Shown: in pieces, positions 21,017-32,887 of the stretch | Position numbering within the stretch: position 1 is the first letter of the stretch | How the letters are laid out: the number at the start of each line of letters is the position of its first letter | Origin: Aureobasidium sp. EXF-3400 | Lineage: Eukaryota; Ascomycota; Dothideomycetes; Dothideales; Saccotheciaceae | NCBI GenBank assembly: GCA_024195585.1 | Contig: SWBL01000083.1 | Location: 62,001-126,000, forward strand | Direction: 5' to 3' | DNA: 64,000 nt | Position numbers and translations under genes: made by a program | The notes under the pieces: generated by a model | Told to the model about the DNA's origin: nothing | Database searches by the model: none | Seen by the model: the letters and a program-made list of their open reading frames with translations, nothing else

Positions 21017-24000
21017 TCACTCGCCATCCGACTCGTTGTAGTTAATCGTCTGCTTGCGTCGAGGAGGTGCCAAGGGAGCCACCTCGATACTAGTACCGCC
21101 TGTCCACTCGTTGCCGTTGGTAGGCGGGTGCTCTTGTTGGTAGTCGAGTCTAATTCGTCGGGCATCTTGATCCCACTGCGCTGCATCCTTCTCATATTGT
21201 GCACGCGTCTCTTTTACCGCTTGCTGTGCCGCTTGCGTCTGCTCAATGTATGGTCGCTTGACCTCATCACTTGACACTCGCCATTGCCGACCCACCTCAG
21301 TGCGAATCTCTTCTCGCAATGCCTTAGCCGTGCTGTCGCCACTTGCTTTTTGTTTCGCTTGACTTAGTTCCTCCTTGCATCGAGCCCAGTAGTCGTTCGT
21401 GAACAAGAGGTATGGATTAACGCTTGCACCAGGTCTGGAAGGCTTCAAAGGGCGGGGACCTAGTTTGGACAGGATGGCATCGATGATCGCAGCCTCGTAC
21501 GCTTCGTCTTCAACAGACTTGCTGTTGGTTGACGATCTGTAGGGGTTTGGCTGCACCGGCGGATTTGGCATCACCGCGGGGAGATGCTGAACAGGATCGA
21601 CTACCTTCTTGGGTCTGCCTGGTGGTCTACCTGGCGGTCTACCCGGAGGTCTGCCTACACGTTTCGGTGCACCAGTAGGCGTGCCTGCGAAGGTATCTCG
21701 CATCGGTGACTCTGTGTTGGCCATCTCGGATGCGTCCCCGAAGCCAGCAACTGGAAGTGTCTGTCGAGGCAATACCAAAGGCTCTGGAACTGCCATTTGG
21801 CCGACCATCGTGTCAATCACATCGGCAGCTGCTCTGAGTCCTGATAGATATGCGCCGTGCACGGTAGCAGGATGCGTACCGCAAGTAGCTTCTCCAGCAA
21901 AATGCAGATTGCCCACAGGCGCCGCCATGATATCGTAGTCTAGTGGACTAGTAGCAGGTCCAACAAACGAGTATGTACCTCTGGCGAAAGGATCTTTCTT
22001 CCATCGTGTGACGATGACTTCGACAGGTGTGGGGACGTTCTCGGCTCCGAATGTGCGCCTCAGCTTCTCCAGAGCTTCTTGAAGTAATGTATCATTGTCC
22101 GTGATTTCCACCTCATGAGCTGCTCGACCGGACATGAGAGCGCTGAGTACTGGTCGACCGCTGTTCTTTTCGCAGTTCCACATCATGTAGAAACGGCCGC
22201 GGCGTGCAGCATAGTCATCAGGGTTTAAGCTGTCTTTGTTTTCGGCATCGTTTAGGAAACCAAACATATCGTATTGACTGTCCCAGAATGCGTGTGGGAA
22301 GACCATGACCACCTGGAAGAATTAGTTGTAAGCTTTGCAAGGATAAGCAGTATGAAATTACCTTATTGAGGAGCCCGAAACCCATTCGGTCAATAGCTTC
22401 CTTCTTCCAATCTGGCAGGGCGGGCTCGAACGTGATGGTTTCGGCTTTAAGCACACCAAGTGGGGAGGTCAGAATGACCTGATCGGCTTCGAAAACTTCT
22501 CCGCTAGAGCACAACACTGTTGCTGAGCTGTCTGTTTCGTCATCGCTGGCATTGTAGGTAATCTTTTCCACGACCGACTCGAACCGCACGTCGAGAGGAT
22601 GAGGTAACATCATTAGACCACGAGGAACCTGGATGTATCCGCCTACCACTTCAGAGTGCCGACCTTCAAATTCGTTGCCGCTATCCTGGTCGTGACCTCC
22701 CAAGCTGAGAGTGGAGACTGTAGCTGCGTTTGCGTATTCCAGATCAGCGTAGTGCCAGTTGAGTAGACGCATGTCTTGAGGTGTCAATTCGATCAGCTCT
22801 TGATATTGACGGATGGCTTCGTCCATAGTTGCGCCTAATGTTGGTTTGTCGGACTCCGTGGCGATCGCGTCGAGGGCGAGGGAATGTCTCTTTGTAATGC
22901 CAGGTCGCAATTGCCAGCCAGCCGACCGTACGGCCTGTGCTGCTGTTCGACTCGAGCTGTTGCCAGCGACTACCTGGGTCCTTCCTTGTAGCTTGGCGAA
23001 GCCGGGAGGCACAGCTTGTTGCCTCTCTTGGTTCAGTGTAGGAGCATTGGTTCTGTCCGTCTTTATCTCCACAGGATCCTGACAGACATCGACATAGTCT
23101 GGAAGTCCTTCTAGCGTCTCGATAGGCGTTGGCTTCACACGGAAGTCGCTGGCTCGCTCCAGAAGGTCGTTGTGAATCTTATTGACCATCATATCGCGTT
23201 CGTGGTTGACTGCAAGTCCATCAGAGTCGTACATTGTGATCTCATCCCACATAAGGTGATAACGGAGGGCAAGTTGGCCACGGACGATTGCGTTGAGTGG
23301 GTTCCCGTGATTGAAGCCTGTGATGATCTGAGCGCCCATCTCAGCAGTATTTCGTAGGCCATTCGGCAAGCTATCCGGCACCTGCTCTCGGAGAGGATGT
23401 GAGTAGACGCGACCACCGACTCTATTTCTCCCCTCCAATACGACGACCTCGGGAGGCAATTCTCCAACGTCGGTCCAATGGTCACCAAGCTGGGCAAACA
23501 GCCCGTCGAGTTGTCTGGCACAGCTGAGACCTGCCATACCAGCACCTACAACGACTATTATCCTTTGTCTAGGTATCGATTTTCGCTTGGGGCTGAGGAT
23601 CCCTGCATGAGGTACCTCGACACAACCAAAGTTGATATAGCCGTTTCTGACCAGCCATCGGTACGACGTGTGTGCCAAGTCGAAGAAGCGTGCGTCTTTT
23701 GCGCATCCCGCTGCTTCCTCTTTAGAAACGCTGACTAAGGGGTTTCGGACCCAAAGACGAAGAATGCCATTGCGAATGTTCAGATATGTAGTGACTTGAG
23801 CTTGTGTGATGTGATCTCGTAGGAGCCTGTACTCTCCTGGGTGTAGAGCATACGGATTGAGGCGCGATGAATGAGCTGCCGAGATGGATTGTCTTCCGTA
23901 TTCTTCCCAAGACATGTTGATGGGGATGGACGACCTCGGACGAGCGTGAGTCGTCATTCTGGTAACTTTGGAGAATTTCTTCATCTTTGGTGTGGGGGCC

Positions 24001-24593
24001 TTGGGCGCCGACTGTATGCGATTGTCTCTCAGAGAAGAAGTAATCTCTGGATTCGGGCGAGGTTCGACGTGGATATTTGATAATAGTGATGAACGGCTGG
24101 AAGTAGCGTTGTCTGAGGGGTGAGCATATTCAGGAGATAGAGCCTGTCTTTTTGTCGCTCTGTCATCATCAGATAACTGACTTTCGGGATAGCTATGTGT
24201 CTCTTGGAATGATCGCTTGTTAATCGAAGGAACGGAAGTGACTGATGATAGTCCTGTTTCATCGGCGTCGAAAGAGCCATAGCGAAGAATACCATTAACA
24301 TCGACCTTGGACAAAATGGCTCCCTGAGTATCGGGAAGAGAACTCAATGGCTCACTTTCGACAGAAGATAGGCTAGAAGCTGAATCTTCGGGGCTTTCGA
24401 GAGTGGTATATTGACCTAATGGCTTTGGTCGGACTTGATCTTGTGCAGTCGCTGTGGCGTCTGGAGCCATCTCTTGGTCCAAGATAGTGGATACTATCTC
24501 GGTCATCTTGTTTGCAAGGTTTTTTGAATGGTCCCGGGCAGTATTGGTATTGCTGGATGGAACCATGTTGGCAATATCAGGATATGGAGGCAA
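21017..24593 (-). CDS. LSD1: LSD1-type histone demethylase with SWIRM, amine oxidase, AT-hooks and HMG box
   Basis: A nuclear FAD-dependent lysine demethylase homologue of 1175 aa. Exons are 24593-22362 and 22312-21017. Domains in order: a disordered N-terminus to about 225; SWIRM about 228-330 (HPGEYRLLRD ... YRWLVRNGYINFG); the FAD-binding start VVVGAGMAGLSCARQL (347-362) with RNRVGGRVYS; a long substrate domain; then MGFGLLNK, where K744 aligns with the FAD-proximal catalytic Lys of human LSD1; then LHFAGEATCGTHPATVHGAYLSGLR. Four tandem GRPP-like AT-hooks lie at about 962-980 and an HMG-box-like region at about 1035-1115. The HMG addition is typical of fungal LSD1 proteins. The tower domain of animal LSD1 is not evident. 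The only intron falls exactly after the K744 codon. Confidence 0.92.
21612..21659 (-). repeat. 12-bp tandem repeat encoding AT-hooks
   Basis: Four adjoining 12-bp units (GGTCTACCTGGC and variants) inside the LSD1-type gene encode G-R-P-P repeats. Units differ by 1-3 bases, mainly at third codon positions. Confidence 0.8.
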
Positions 24594-26219
24594 AAGAAGG
24601 GCGGGCGATATGGTGGTGCATCGCTTCTCGGGCCGAGTTTAGAGCATACTCAATTCGGTGGACTCGAAGAAAAGAGAGAAGATGCCTTGTAAGTAGTGAT
24701 GAATCCCAGAGACGAGCAATGTAAGGGCTGTATCGAGATGGCGATATGTCTCCGGTCGGTCATGAGCCTTGAAGCCGGTGTGCCCTCGGTCGGCAGCGCT
24801 TTTTCCGCGTCAACTTTGCTCCAACCTCACCTCAACTCTTCGTCTCCCATATTCCTCGCACCACGCAGCATACATTCCTTTTGGCTAGCGGCTTTGTCAG
24901 GTAGGCACACTGACAAGTGTGATGAATGAAGCAGGCAGAATTATGCATGACAGTATCATCGTGTTGTCGCATCGGTGACGATCGACCCGCCGCTGCGCGA
25001 AGGCCAACTTCAAGTTCGCTGCACTGCCTATCTTGTCTGCACCACAAGCATGCGCGCATTCTCAATGCTCGTCAGCGCATCGCTCCGCGTATTCGGAAAA
25101 CCAATCGGGGCTCGTCGTTCGATCCGGGACACTCGATATACATGTAAACATGACCAGAAGCCATACGACAGGGACAAATATCTACGCAACACTTTGAAGA
25201 TCCGTCTTCTCGAAGTCGCAATCCGAGTCTCGCTGGTGGGATTCAACATCGCACCGAGTCGGCGAGTCAACGTCCACACGATTTTTATATTTCAGCAGTT
25301 TTGTCTGAGATAGAACCATTTTGCTGATATGCCGTCTCAGACATCTCATGAAAATCCAGTATTCCGATCGATCTCCTCCAAAATTCCGATTATGATATAA
25401 AAAAAATAACGCCAGTCAATCCTGGACACGCCCTTTCTTGATCGCTACCCATAAACATATGAACTATCTATACCATAAGTGGGTGAAGAAGCGATATAGA
25501 ACTGTATCATATTCTGCTTCCGAACACGACTTCCGAAGCTTGTGCTCCACGCTGAGATAAAAGCATTCGAGGACGCAAAGTGGTCCATGGAAAGAGTTGT
25601 CAATACATGGTTGCGCGAGTTGGAACGGCGCTGATTACGTGTGAATGGCACATGCCCGAACTTGGTCGAAAAAGATGGTTGTGACAAGTGCGCCCAAGCG
25701 AGCAGTGCGTACCACGACCAAATGATAAGCATGCACGGCATGACAGCCCAGCCCATAACAGACAAGAGTTTGGGGGATAGAAGAGATTCCATGATCGTTC
25801 GTACGCAACAAAGCTTTCAATGGACAGTGTTCGATCCGGTCCCGAAATCGTGCATGTTCATAAGGTAGCTAGAACCGACATGTAGCGTGAGGACCCGTGC
25901 TCTCAGATATTGCCAACCATTACACTGTACAGCCCGTGGCTTCGACGAAAGAGCCGCATGAAGTAGTGGAAGCCAATCAAATTGTTGCTACGAATACCTC
26001 CTTAGACACGGGTCCATATCCGTATCAATGTTTGTTCATCACTCACGTGATTGTAGTGCAGACTGGCCGTGTTCAAACGCGATGTTTTGACCAAGTCGCA
26101 ATCAACTGACCCTGAGAATTAATCCACGCTTGTTTCATCTACTGTAGACGCCATCTTGACAACATCTGCTGGCGGACTAGTCAAATCTATCAATTGCAAC
26201 ACTTTACCCGAATTACAAC
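24594..26219. other. 1.6-kb divergent intergenic region
   Basis: This lies between the start codons of the LSD1-type gene and dynamitin. Short ORFs (at most about 115 codons) show no domain. An A-rich run sits near 25398. Nothing else is recognised. Confidence 0.4.
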
Positions 26220-27462
26220 ATGGCGCAAGTGCGCAAGTATGCCGCTCTACCGGACCTGGTAAACAAAGCATCCAATAGCAACTCGACAGACAGACAGCTA
26301 ACAACCGATCCAGGACGAATCCCCAGACACATACGAGACACCAGACCTCACAGACGACGCATCAACATTACCGACCAGCACAGCATGGTCAGACACATCC
26401 GACACAGAAGCAAACCCCAACATCAGCCGCAGTAAACTACAACCCGACGACGCGCGATCGCAATTCCAATCTTCACGCGTGGATGCCCGAGAAACAGATT
26501 TTTCAGACCGTGTGAGCAGTAAGAGAAGAGCCTATGTTGTGAGCAACAGGGAGCAAGATCAAGACGGGGACGACTTCGACAGCGAGGATGAGAATGAGAG
26601 TTTGCAAAGGAAGCTGGCCAGACTGAACAGGGAGATGCTGGAAGTACAGAATGAATTGGACAAGAGGAAGAGCGAAGTCAATGGCACTCAAGCGCATACA
26701 GTGGACGAGGACGTGGCTGCTCAGCTGGCTCAGTTGAGTACAGCACTGGACGGCATGCGCCAATCGCAATCCGCACAAGCTCGTCTGAGCAATCAACTGC
26801 CCACTTCAACTTCCTCACTGGCAAAGGCAGATACCATCCCAGTGCCAGAGTCAACTCGCCTGGAAGCAACCAGTAAAGACACGACCGACACACAAGCACT
26901 CAACAAAGTCGCCGATTTCGATGCCCGCCTCGCCATCCTCGAACGCCAACTCGGCATCACGTCCCTCGACACCCCCGAAGCCTCGACTACAGAATCCAAC
27001 TTCACACCCATTCTACCCACACTCTCACTACTAGACCGCCAACTAGCCCTCCTCACCTCTTCACCCTCTGCATCCCATATCGACACCTTGGCCCAAAAAC
27101 TTCAACAACCTACTCCCACCGAAACACAACAGGACTCCCACTCTCCAGAAGACATGGCGAAATTACGCGCCCTCTACGCTCTGCTGCCTACCCTGACATC
27201 TCTGAGTCCCACACTACCTCCGCTCTTGACCCGTCTACGGTCTCTGCGAACTCTACACGCCAATGCTGTGACCGCGAGCCAGACACTCGACGAGGTGGAA
27301 CAAAGACAAGACGAAGCAGACAAGGAAATCCGCGAATGGCGCGACGGCCTAAAGAAAGTAGAGGAGGCTGTTACTAGAGCGGAAAGCGGTATGCTTGAGA
27401 ACAGCGCTGCCGTCGAGATCTGGGTCAAGGAATTGGAGGAGAGGGTGAAGAAGCTTGGCTAG
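26220..27462 (+). CDS. JNM1: Dynactin subunit 2 (dynamitin, p50)
   Basis: Exons 26220-26258 and 26314-27462 give 395 aa. Dynamitin links the dynactin shoulder to the Arp1 filament, so that dynein can move nuclei and vesicles. The short first exon encodes MAQVRKYAALPDL, and exon 2 continues DESPDTYETPDLTDD, which is the characteristic N-terminal 'Y..LP..D....VYETPD' motif of the family. Most of the rest is predicted coiled coil (LQRKLARLNREMLEVQNELDKRK; DARLAILERQLG; EEAVTRAESGM), again as expected. Length matches fungal p50. Sequence conservation outside the N-terminus is low in this family, so the call rests on that motif plus the coiled-coil layout. Confidence 0.88.
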
Positions 27463-27683
27463 AACGTCAAAAAATCAAATCATCCACATGCTCGGCGAGT
27501 GTGAGTGTCCATTGTTAAAGTGGAAAAGAATAATTAATTAAGGTGAAATCTATTGGAGGCAGAAGAGAATGTGCCAACTCTATATGGCGGAGAACCCAAG
27601 ACTTGCTGTTTGTGCTCGCTATGCCAGTCGCTGTGGTATCAAGATGTGCGCCGTCGAAATGCAAAGGGAAACAAATTCATCTC

Positions 27684-29605
27684 TCAGGAATTTTGTGTCT
27701 CGCCCATCTCGATATCGTGCGACTTTCTTTCCCTGGCAGCCAGCTTTGCATTCTTCTTGTCGGCATCCTCTTGCGCTTGTGCTGCAGCATTCGCTTTCTG
27801 AACATCAAGTCCAGTCTTTGTCTCTGTATGCTTCTTGCTGAGCTCCTTCTTTTTGATGAACAAACTGATGACCAATCCGAGCGCGGCAAAGCAGACATAC
27901 ATGATCCACATGGGATGCAAGCTCTGTGCGAATGCCGTTTGAGCGATATGCTTTTGCGCTGTGGGGAGACCGTCGATGAGCTCTGTGTTGGCTCCGGCAC
28001 CGCCTCCTGTCAGCTTTCCTGCGACTTCTGGGCCGAGAGCTGCTACTAAGCTGGCTGTCTTTGTGTTCATCTGGTTTTGGTATACGACTTGACCGATGAC
28101 GACGGAGATAGATGTGAAGATTTGGCGGACGAAGCCGAAAGTTGCGGTCGCTGTGGCAATGTCTCTGGGCTGGACGTTTGTTTGCAGTGCGATCAAAGGA
28201 GCCTGGAAGTTGGGACCTGGGTACTGTGTTAGTCCTGGACAACAACAAAATGAGGTGAGAAAATGTACTTACCAATGCCAATTCCTGCAATGATCTGAAA
28301 GATGATCAATTTCGCCCAACTACTGTTGGCTTGGAAGTCGACAAAGAGTCCGAAGCCCAGGACGAGGAAGACCATGCCAAACCAAATTGCGGGCAAGTAC
28401 TGACCCGACTTGCGGATGTATATACCAGTGGCCATTGAAGCGAAAGATAGAGATAGAGCCTGGGGAAGAATGTAGACACCAGACAAGAGGGGTGTTGCGC
28501 CACGAGCGGCCTGGAAGTATAGAGGCAAATAGTAAGAGGCTGAGATGAAGACCATGCCGTGGATGGCGCATACACCGAGAACAGCGATGTTGCTCTGGTT
28601 CTGGAAGATACGGAGGGGCATGACTGGTGACTTGGCGAACTTCCACTCGTTGATGAAGAACAAGACCATGGTGAGGACACCCATGATGATGAGACAAAGG
28701 ACAGTGGCAGAATCCCAAGGATGCGTTACGCCACCATACTCGAGTCCAAACAGGAACATGAGGACACCACCGATGACAAGCAAGGCTCCAATCCAGTCAA
28801 TTGCTTTCAGTCCCTCCCAGAGAGGAGTTCTTGGTGTCTTCAAGTCGAGGAAGAAGAAGATGATGACAAGTGCCGCTCCATCAAGAGGAAGATTGATGTA
28901 GAAACACCATCTCCATGAGACCTTCTCAGTAAAGACACCGCCGATAACAGGACCAATTGCGGAAGCCAATGCCCAGACACCTCCAATAATACCAAAGTAG
29001 GCGCCTCTTCTTCTCAAACTGAACAGGTCGCTGATACAAATGTTGACGAGGGTAACCAGACCACCACCGCCTACACCTTGAATAGCACGAGCAGCGATGA
29101 GCATTCCAATGCTGGTAGAAAGAGCGGCGATAAGAGAGCCGATGAGGAACATCAGGTTCGCAACAATCAGAATGGGCTTACGTCCAAAGATGTCCGAGAT
29201 CTTGCCCCATAATGGTACACTGGAAGCATTTCCTAGTAGATATGCGGAACCAATCCAAGTGTATCCAGCCGCCGAGTGGAAGTATTCAGAGATAGTCGGA
29301 AGGGCGGTTGTGATGATTGTTACGTCCAGGGCAGCGAGGAAGACGGCCATGCCCAGAGCAGTCATAATCAAAGCAATCTTCCCCTTTGATCGCTCTTCCA
29401 AAGGTGTTGAATCCTTGCGCTCCAGTTGAGGTCTCTCCTGTGATGGCACATCATCCTGCTTGGTGGATGCCGAGGATGTGCTGTTGTTTTCGATATCTTC
29501 CATAAGTTGGTTGGTGGGAACGGCGTTCGTAGTCGCAGCTCCAGGACCAGCCTCTGCAGCGGCTTCGTCTCGTGCAACCTCTGTTTGTCGCTCTGTAGCG
29601 CTCAT
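27684..29605 (-). CDS. MFS transporter, DHA 14-helix drug:H+ antiporter type
   Basis: Exons 29605-28273 and 28216-27684 give 621 aa. The acceptor at 28217 was chosen because it keeps the frame and restores GIGIGPNFQAPLIALQ. After a hydrophilic Glu/Thr-rich N-terminus (about 75 aa) come many membrane helices. Motif D1 (LDVTIITTALPTI), motif A (GKISDIFGRKP) and motif C (GVWALASAIGPVIGG) place it in the 14-spanner multidrug/efflux group of plasma-membrane proton antiporters. The C-terminal tail is charged (Lys/Glu/Ala-rich), about 90 aa. No toxin or metabolite gene adjoins it, so the substrate is open. Confidence 0.92.
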
Positions 29606-31087
29606 GGTGGCACAGATGCGAAATGTTATGTCGGGAGGCGACTTGTGATCCTAGTTGTCGAAAGGAAAACAGGGAGATTTGACGGCATGACTCTTTGCTT
29701 TTGTTCTGCATTAGATGCGAAAATGAACGCCTCCTCTACCGGCTATTCGGCCAAACATTCTAAAAGCCGTCCGTCTCGCTTTAGGGAGTATCTCGGCCGA
29801 CATCTCCGAGCAATCTTGATCCCAGCACCCAGGCCTTCCACCGTCTGACACTACCCCTCTGACAATCGGCCGAGCAGCTCAAATGACTTTGAATCAAGTA
29901 GACGTCCTGTATATCCATGGATAGAAGCAGTGTTGGAGCTTTCGTTGGTTTCACCACATCTGTCACTTGACTTGGCAACAGATCTCCCCACACCTTGGCG
30001 AGGTTTGTTTGATCTTTGGTGGAACGTGGGGGTTTGTTCTTCTAGAAAAATGACATCCATGACATCGCTCCACGATCGAAGAAGCCTCGTAGATCTGCCA
30101 GCCCCTATGCCATCATATTGCACCACTCACTGGCTGATCGAGTGATTCCGTTCTCTGTTGGCAGGACTACATATGTGACTGACCATCAGAGGATTCGCAC
30201 TCGTTACTGATTTTCAGTGGTCAAGATGCAACAAGCTATACCTCGGATTGTCCAGCACAGCAGTCTGAGCTGAGTCCAACATGACGATCATTCTTGAACA
30301 CAAAGCGGATAACAAACATACCAAGAGGGCATTTTCACCCTGTCTTGTGGCTATGTCTCGTCACCTGGGTATCTCGACGTCCATCTCTGGTTCTGGGCAG
30401 GTCAGAATGATTGACTTTGGCAAATCAACCTCCTCATACAAATGTACTCGGGTCTAGAAAATCTCATCTGCAATGAACAGACCGTGGAGACCATCTTCTG
30501 AGGATCAGTGTTGCAACAAGTCCAGCAGGGCTCTCAATTAAAGAAACCTAGGCTCAGGACGTATCATGCATCTCAAAGAGACGATTTTGTGACTATTCCA
30601 AACTCATTGCACCTGTTGCTCGAACAAAAGAATTCAAGGAGACATGTGATCGATTGTGCAGCATGTTTCGGGCAGGAGCAAAACAGCACCTCCAATTCCG
30701 AGCGGCGGAAAGAGATCTGACATTGTTTACCACGCACTCCATATCCGTGTACACACTTCCTCTTCACGCGACTCGCATTCTGTCTTCGACCAATACACGA
30801 GCGCGCTTGCTCTTCTGCTCAACTCAGACTATCGCTCCAGTTGGCACACACTTTCTCGTCACTCCTCTCGTCGCTCAGCTCGCGCCTTGCCTTCAGTCAA
30901 CACGCACTTTCCCTTCAGTTGAGTCGTGTTTTCACGTCACTCTTTCCGTCACTCTTTCCGTCACTTTCTCCGCACTTTCTTCATCCTGACCGCGCACTCC
31001 CTCTTCGGTCAACACACACATTCCCTCCAGGACATCATCCATTACCAAATGTTTACCATCTTCATCTCTTACGCGTAGTTGGACAAC
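29606..31087. other. 1.5-kb divergent intergenic region
   Basis: This lies between the MFS and Cys-rich gene starts. The last 330 bp are strongly pyrimidine-rich, with repeated CACTTTC/TCGTCAC words (see 30935-30982). No gene is supported. Confidence 0.4.
30935..30982 (+). repeat. 12-bp tandem repeat in a 5' leader
   Basis: Units CGTCACTCTTTC, CGTCACTCTTTC, CGTCACTTTCTC and CGCACTTTCTTC run head to tail. They lie in the CT-rich stretch about 105-155 bp before the ATG at 31088. Confidence 0.75.
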
Positions 31088-32887
31088 ATGTGTTACCACC
31101 GGTACACCTCGCACCCATGCGGTCACACGAGTCGGTCGATAGGAAAATGCTCAGTCGACATTCTGGCCACTGCAGTCCCATTCTGTGGTACATACCATGT
31201 CGTCAAGGATCAAGCACTCGAGCCGTGTGGCGGCAACTACTGCAAAGAGGACAAGGATACCGCCCATTGGGTTGAAAACGGACAGGCTTTACTGACAGCG
31301 TGCGACGACGATCTCGCCATCTTCAAAGAACGCATTGTGTCTCTCTACCCCAGACTCCAAGCTCTTGAGACATACAGACAAGCATTCGGTGGCTTACAAC
31401 CCATCGACATGGAGAGAGCTCGAACGATGCACGAAGAGTATGTGGGTGTGCGCGAGACGTTTTTACAAACCAGAAACAGGCGTCAGCTCATCCTAGACGG
31501 TATTCAGAAGGCCAGAGAGAAGCAACAGGCTATCCACGCGGAGAAGATGCACAGGGTACAGCAGTATGTCAACAAACAGAAATTGCAAGCCGTCCAACCT
31601 GCTTCACCACAAAGCGTAGCTCGGGTCAATCAAACGTCGGCAAAGAGGCCCATCAAACGAACAAGCTCGGGCGTATGGGAAACTGGAGATACTTTCGTAA
31701 CTCCTTCACGATCTGTTGGCGGACAGATACTGCGATCTGTTCAACCTGCTTCGCCACAAAGCATATCTCGGGTCAACCAGACGTCGGCAAAGAGGTCCAT
31801 CAAGCGAACAAGCTCAGGTACATGGGACACTGGAGATGATTCTGCGACTCCTTCACGACATGCCGTCAAACTTGTGTCGCCCGTCAAGCTCAAGCGAGAC
31901 CAATCAAGTTTTTCGGTCCCGACTGTACACGGTTCTCCCAACTTGGCCTCGCCCTTCTCGGTCACATATCCCAAGGCACCAACTGTTGATCCAAACCCTT
32001 CACCACCAAAGAAGAGACGTGGAAGACCTCCAAAGGCCAAAGTGGAGGACACTATTTCTCAACCTCAACGCACCAACAAGAAAGAACCGCCTGCTCAGGC
32101 TCCTGTGACTTCGGGAGTTCGCCGTAGTGGACGTGCCAAGCAGCGAGTCAGCTATGCTGAGTCTCCTACATCGTCTCCAGAACGACCAGATCAATCAGAA
32201 CCTGTCTTGGAATCCGCGCCTATCAACCAGCCCAAAAAACTGTCGAGACTTAGCAAGATCACAAGCAGCAAGAAGACATCGCAACAAGACGAGCTGTATG
32301 CTACAGACGAGGAAGATGGAAATGAAGCTGTGGACGATGGAGACGACATGGGCATCGTGCCAACTCCCATCCAAAAATCACGCTTGAATAGAAAGCGCAC
32401 TGCGACGTCCCCTCTCATGAATGCACCTTTGCTCAAACGCCAGGCTACGGTGGTCCACCGTGATGTACTCGATCATTATTTTGCTCACTACAATGAATTG
32501 GCGTCTCCAGACATACGCAGCCATCATCAAGTTTCAGGCGACAAATCAGCTTACATGGACACTACCAGAACCCAATCCGCGAACTCAAGAGACTTCTACA
32601 GCATGCCTTCGACACCATCTAAGAACATGGGTATTGGCAACATGTCCAAACTGTTGTATCACACCAACCCGATGGAAGACGGAGTGGTCCTCGATCCCAA
32701 GAATTCTCAGGTCCAGGAATGGAATCCTGAGAAATTGTCACCCTTGCGTCGCTCGGACTGGTTGAATGGACTGACTGGACCGAACATGGCACTGTCATTG
32801 GACGATATTGACGATCCTAACACGTACGACTTTGACGTCAATGCCATGAGCAGAGTCGTTGCCGACTTCGATGCTCGTCAAGGCTAG
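31088..32887 (+). CDS. Hypothetical Cys-rich N-terminus / AT-hook protein
   Basis: A single-exon gene for 599 aa, function unknown. The first ATG (31088) gives MCYHRYTSHPCGHTSRSIGKC. Residues 1-65 hold about six Cys and several His (CGH, CSVD, FCGTYH, PCGGNYC), suggesting a small zinc-binding module. A helical segment (about 70-165) follows. Then comes a 40-residue sequence repeated twice (169-208 and 218-257; VQPASPQS...TPSR). An AT-hook-like KKRRGRPPKAK is near 300, followed by basic stretches and an acidic run (ATDEEDGNEAVDDGDD). A conserved-looking C-terminus contains SDWLNGLTGPNMALSLDDI. AT-hook and basic runs suggest a nuclear, DNA-associated protein. The 'MC...CGH' start resembles the gene at 1690-2445. 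Confidence 0.72.
   Translation: MCYHRYTSHPCGHTSRSIGKCSVDILATAVPFCGTYHVVKDQALEPCGGNYCKEDKDTAHWVENGQALLTACDDDLAIFKERIVSLYPRLQALETYRQAFGGLQPIDMERARTMHEEYVGVRETFLQTRNRRQLILDGIQKAREKQQAIHAEKMHRVQQYVNKQKLQAVQPASPQSVARVNQTSAKRPIKRTSSGVWETGDTFVTPSRSVGGQILRSVQPASPQSISRVNQTSAKRSIKRTSSGTWDTGDDSATPSRHAVKLVSPVKLKRDQSSFSVPTVHGSPNLASPFSVTYPKAPTVDPNPSPPKKRRGRPPKAKVEDTISQPQRTNKKEPPAQAPVTSGVRRSGRAKQRVSYAESPTSSPERPDQSEPVLESAPINQPKKLSRLSKITSSKKTSQQDELYATDEEDGNEAVDDGDDMGIVPTPIQKSRLNRKRTATSPLMNAPLLKRQATVVHRDVLDHYFAHYNELASPDIRSHHQVSGDKSAYMDTTRTQSANSRDFYSMPSTPSKNMGIGNMSKLLYHTNPMEDGVVLDPKNSQVQEWNPEKLSPLRRSDWLNGLTGPNMALSLDDIDDPNTYDFDVNAMSRVVADFDARQG
31592..31858 (+). repeat. Two-copy 120-bp coding repeat
   Basis: Copies at 31592-31711 and 31739-31858 (147-bp period) encode two 40-residue units with about 75% identity by eye, both in the same frame inside the Cys-rich/AT-hook protein. 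Confidence 0.8.

Noticed and set aside
20515..25130. tRNA-like T-loop strings (GGTTCAATCGG near 20515; GTTCGATCCGGG near 25105)
   Set aside because: No matching acceptor, D-arm or anticodon arm could be paired around either.
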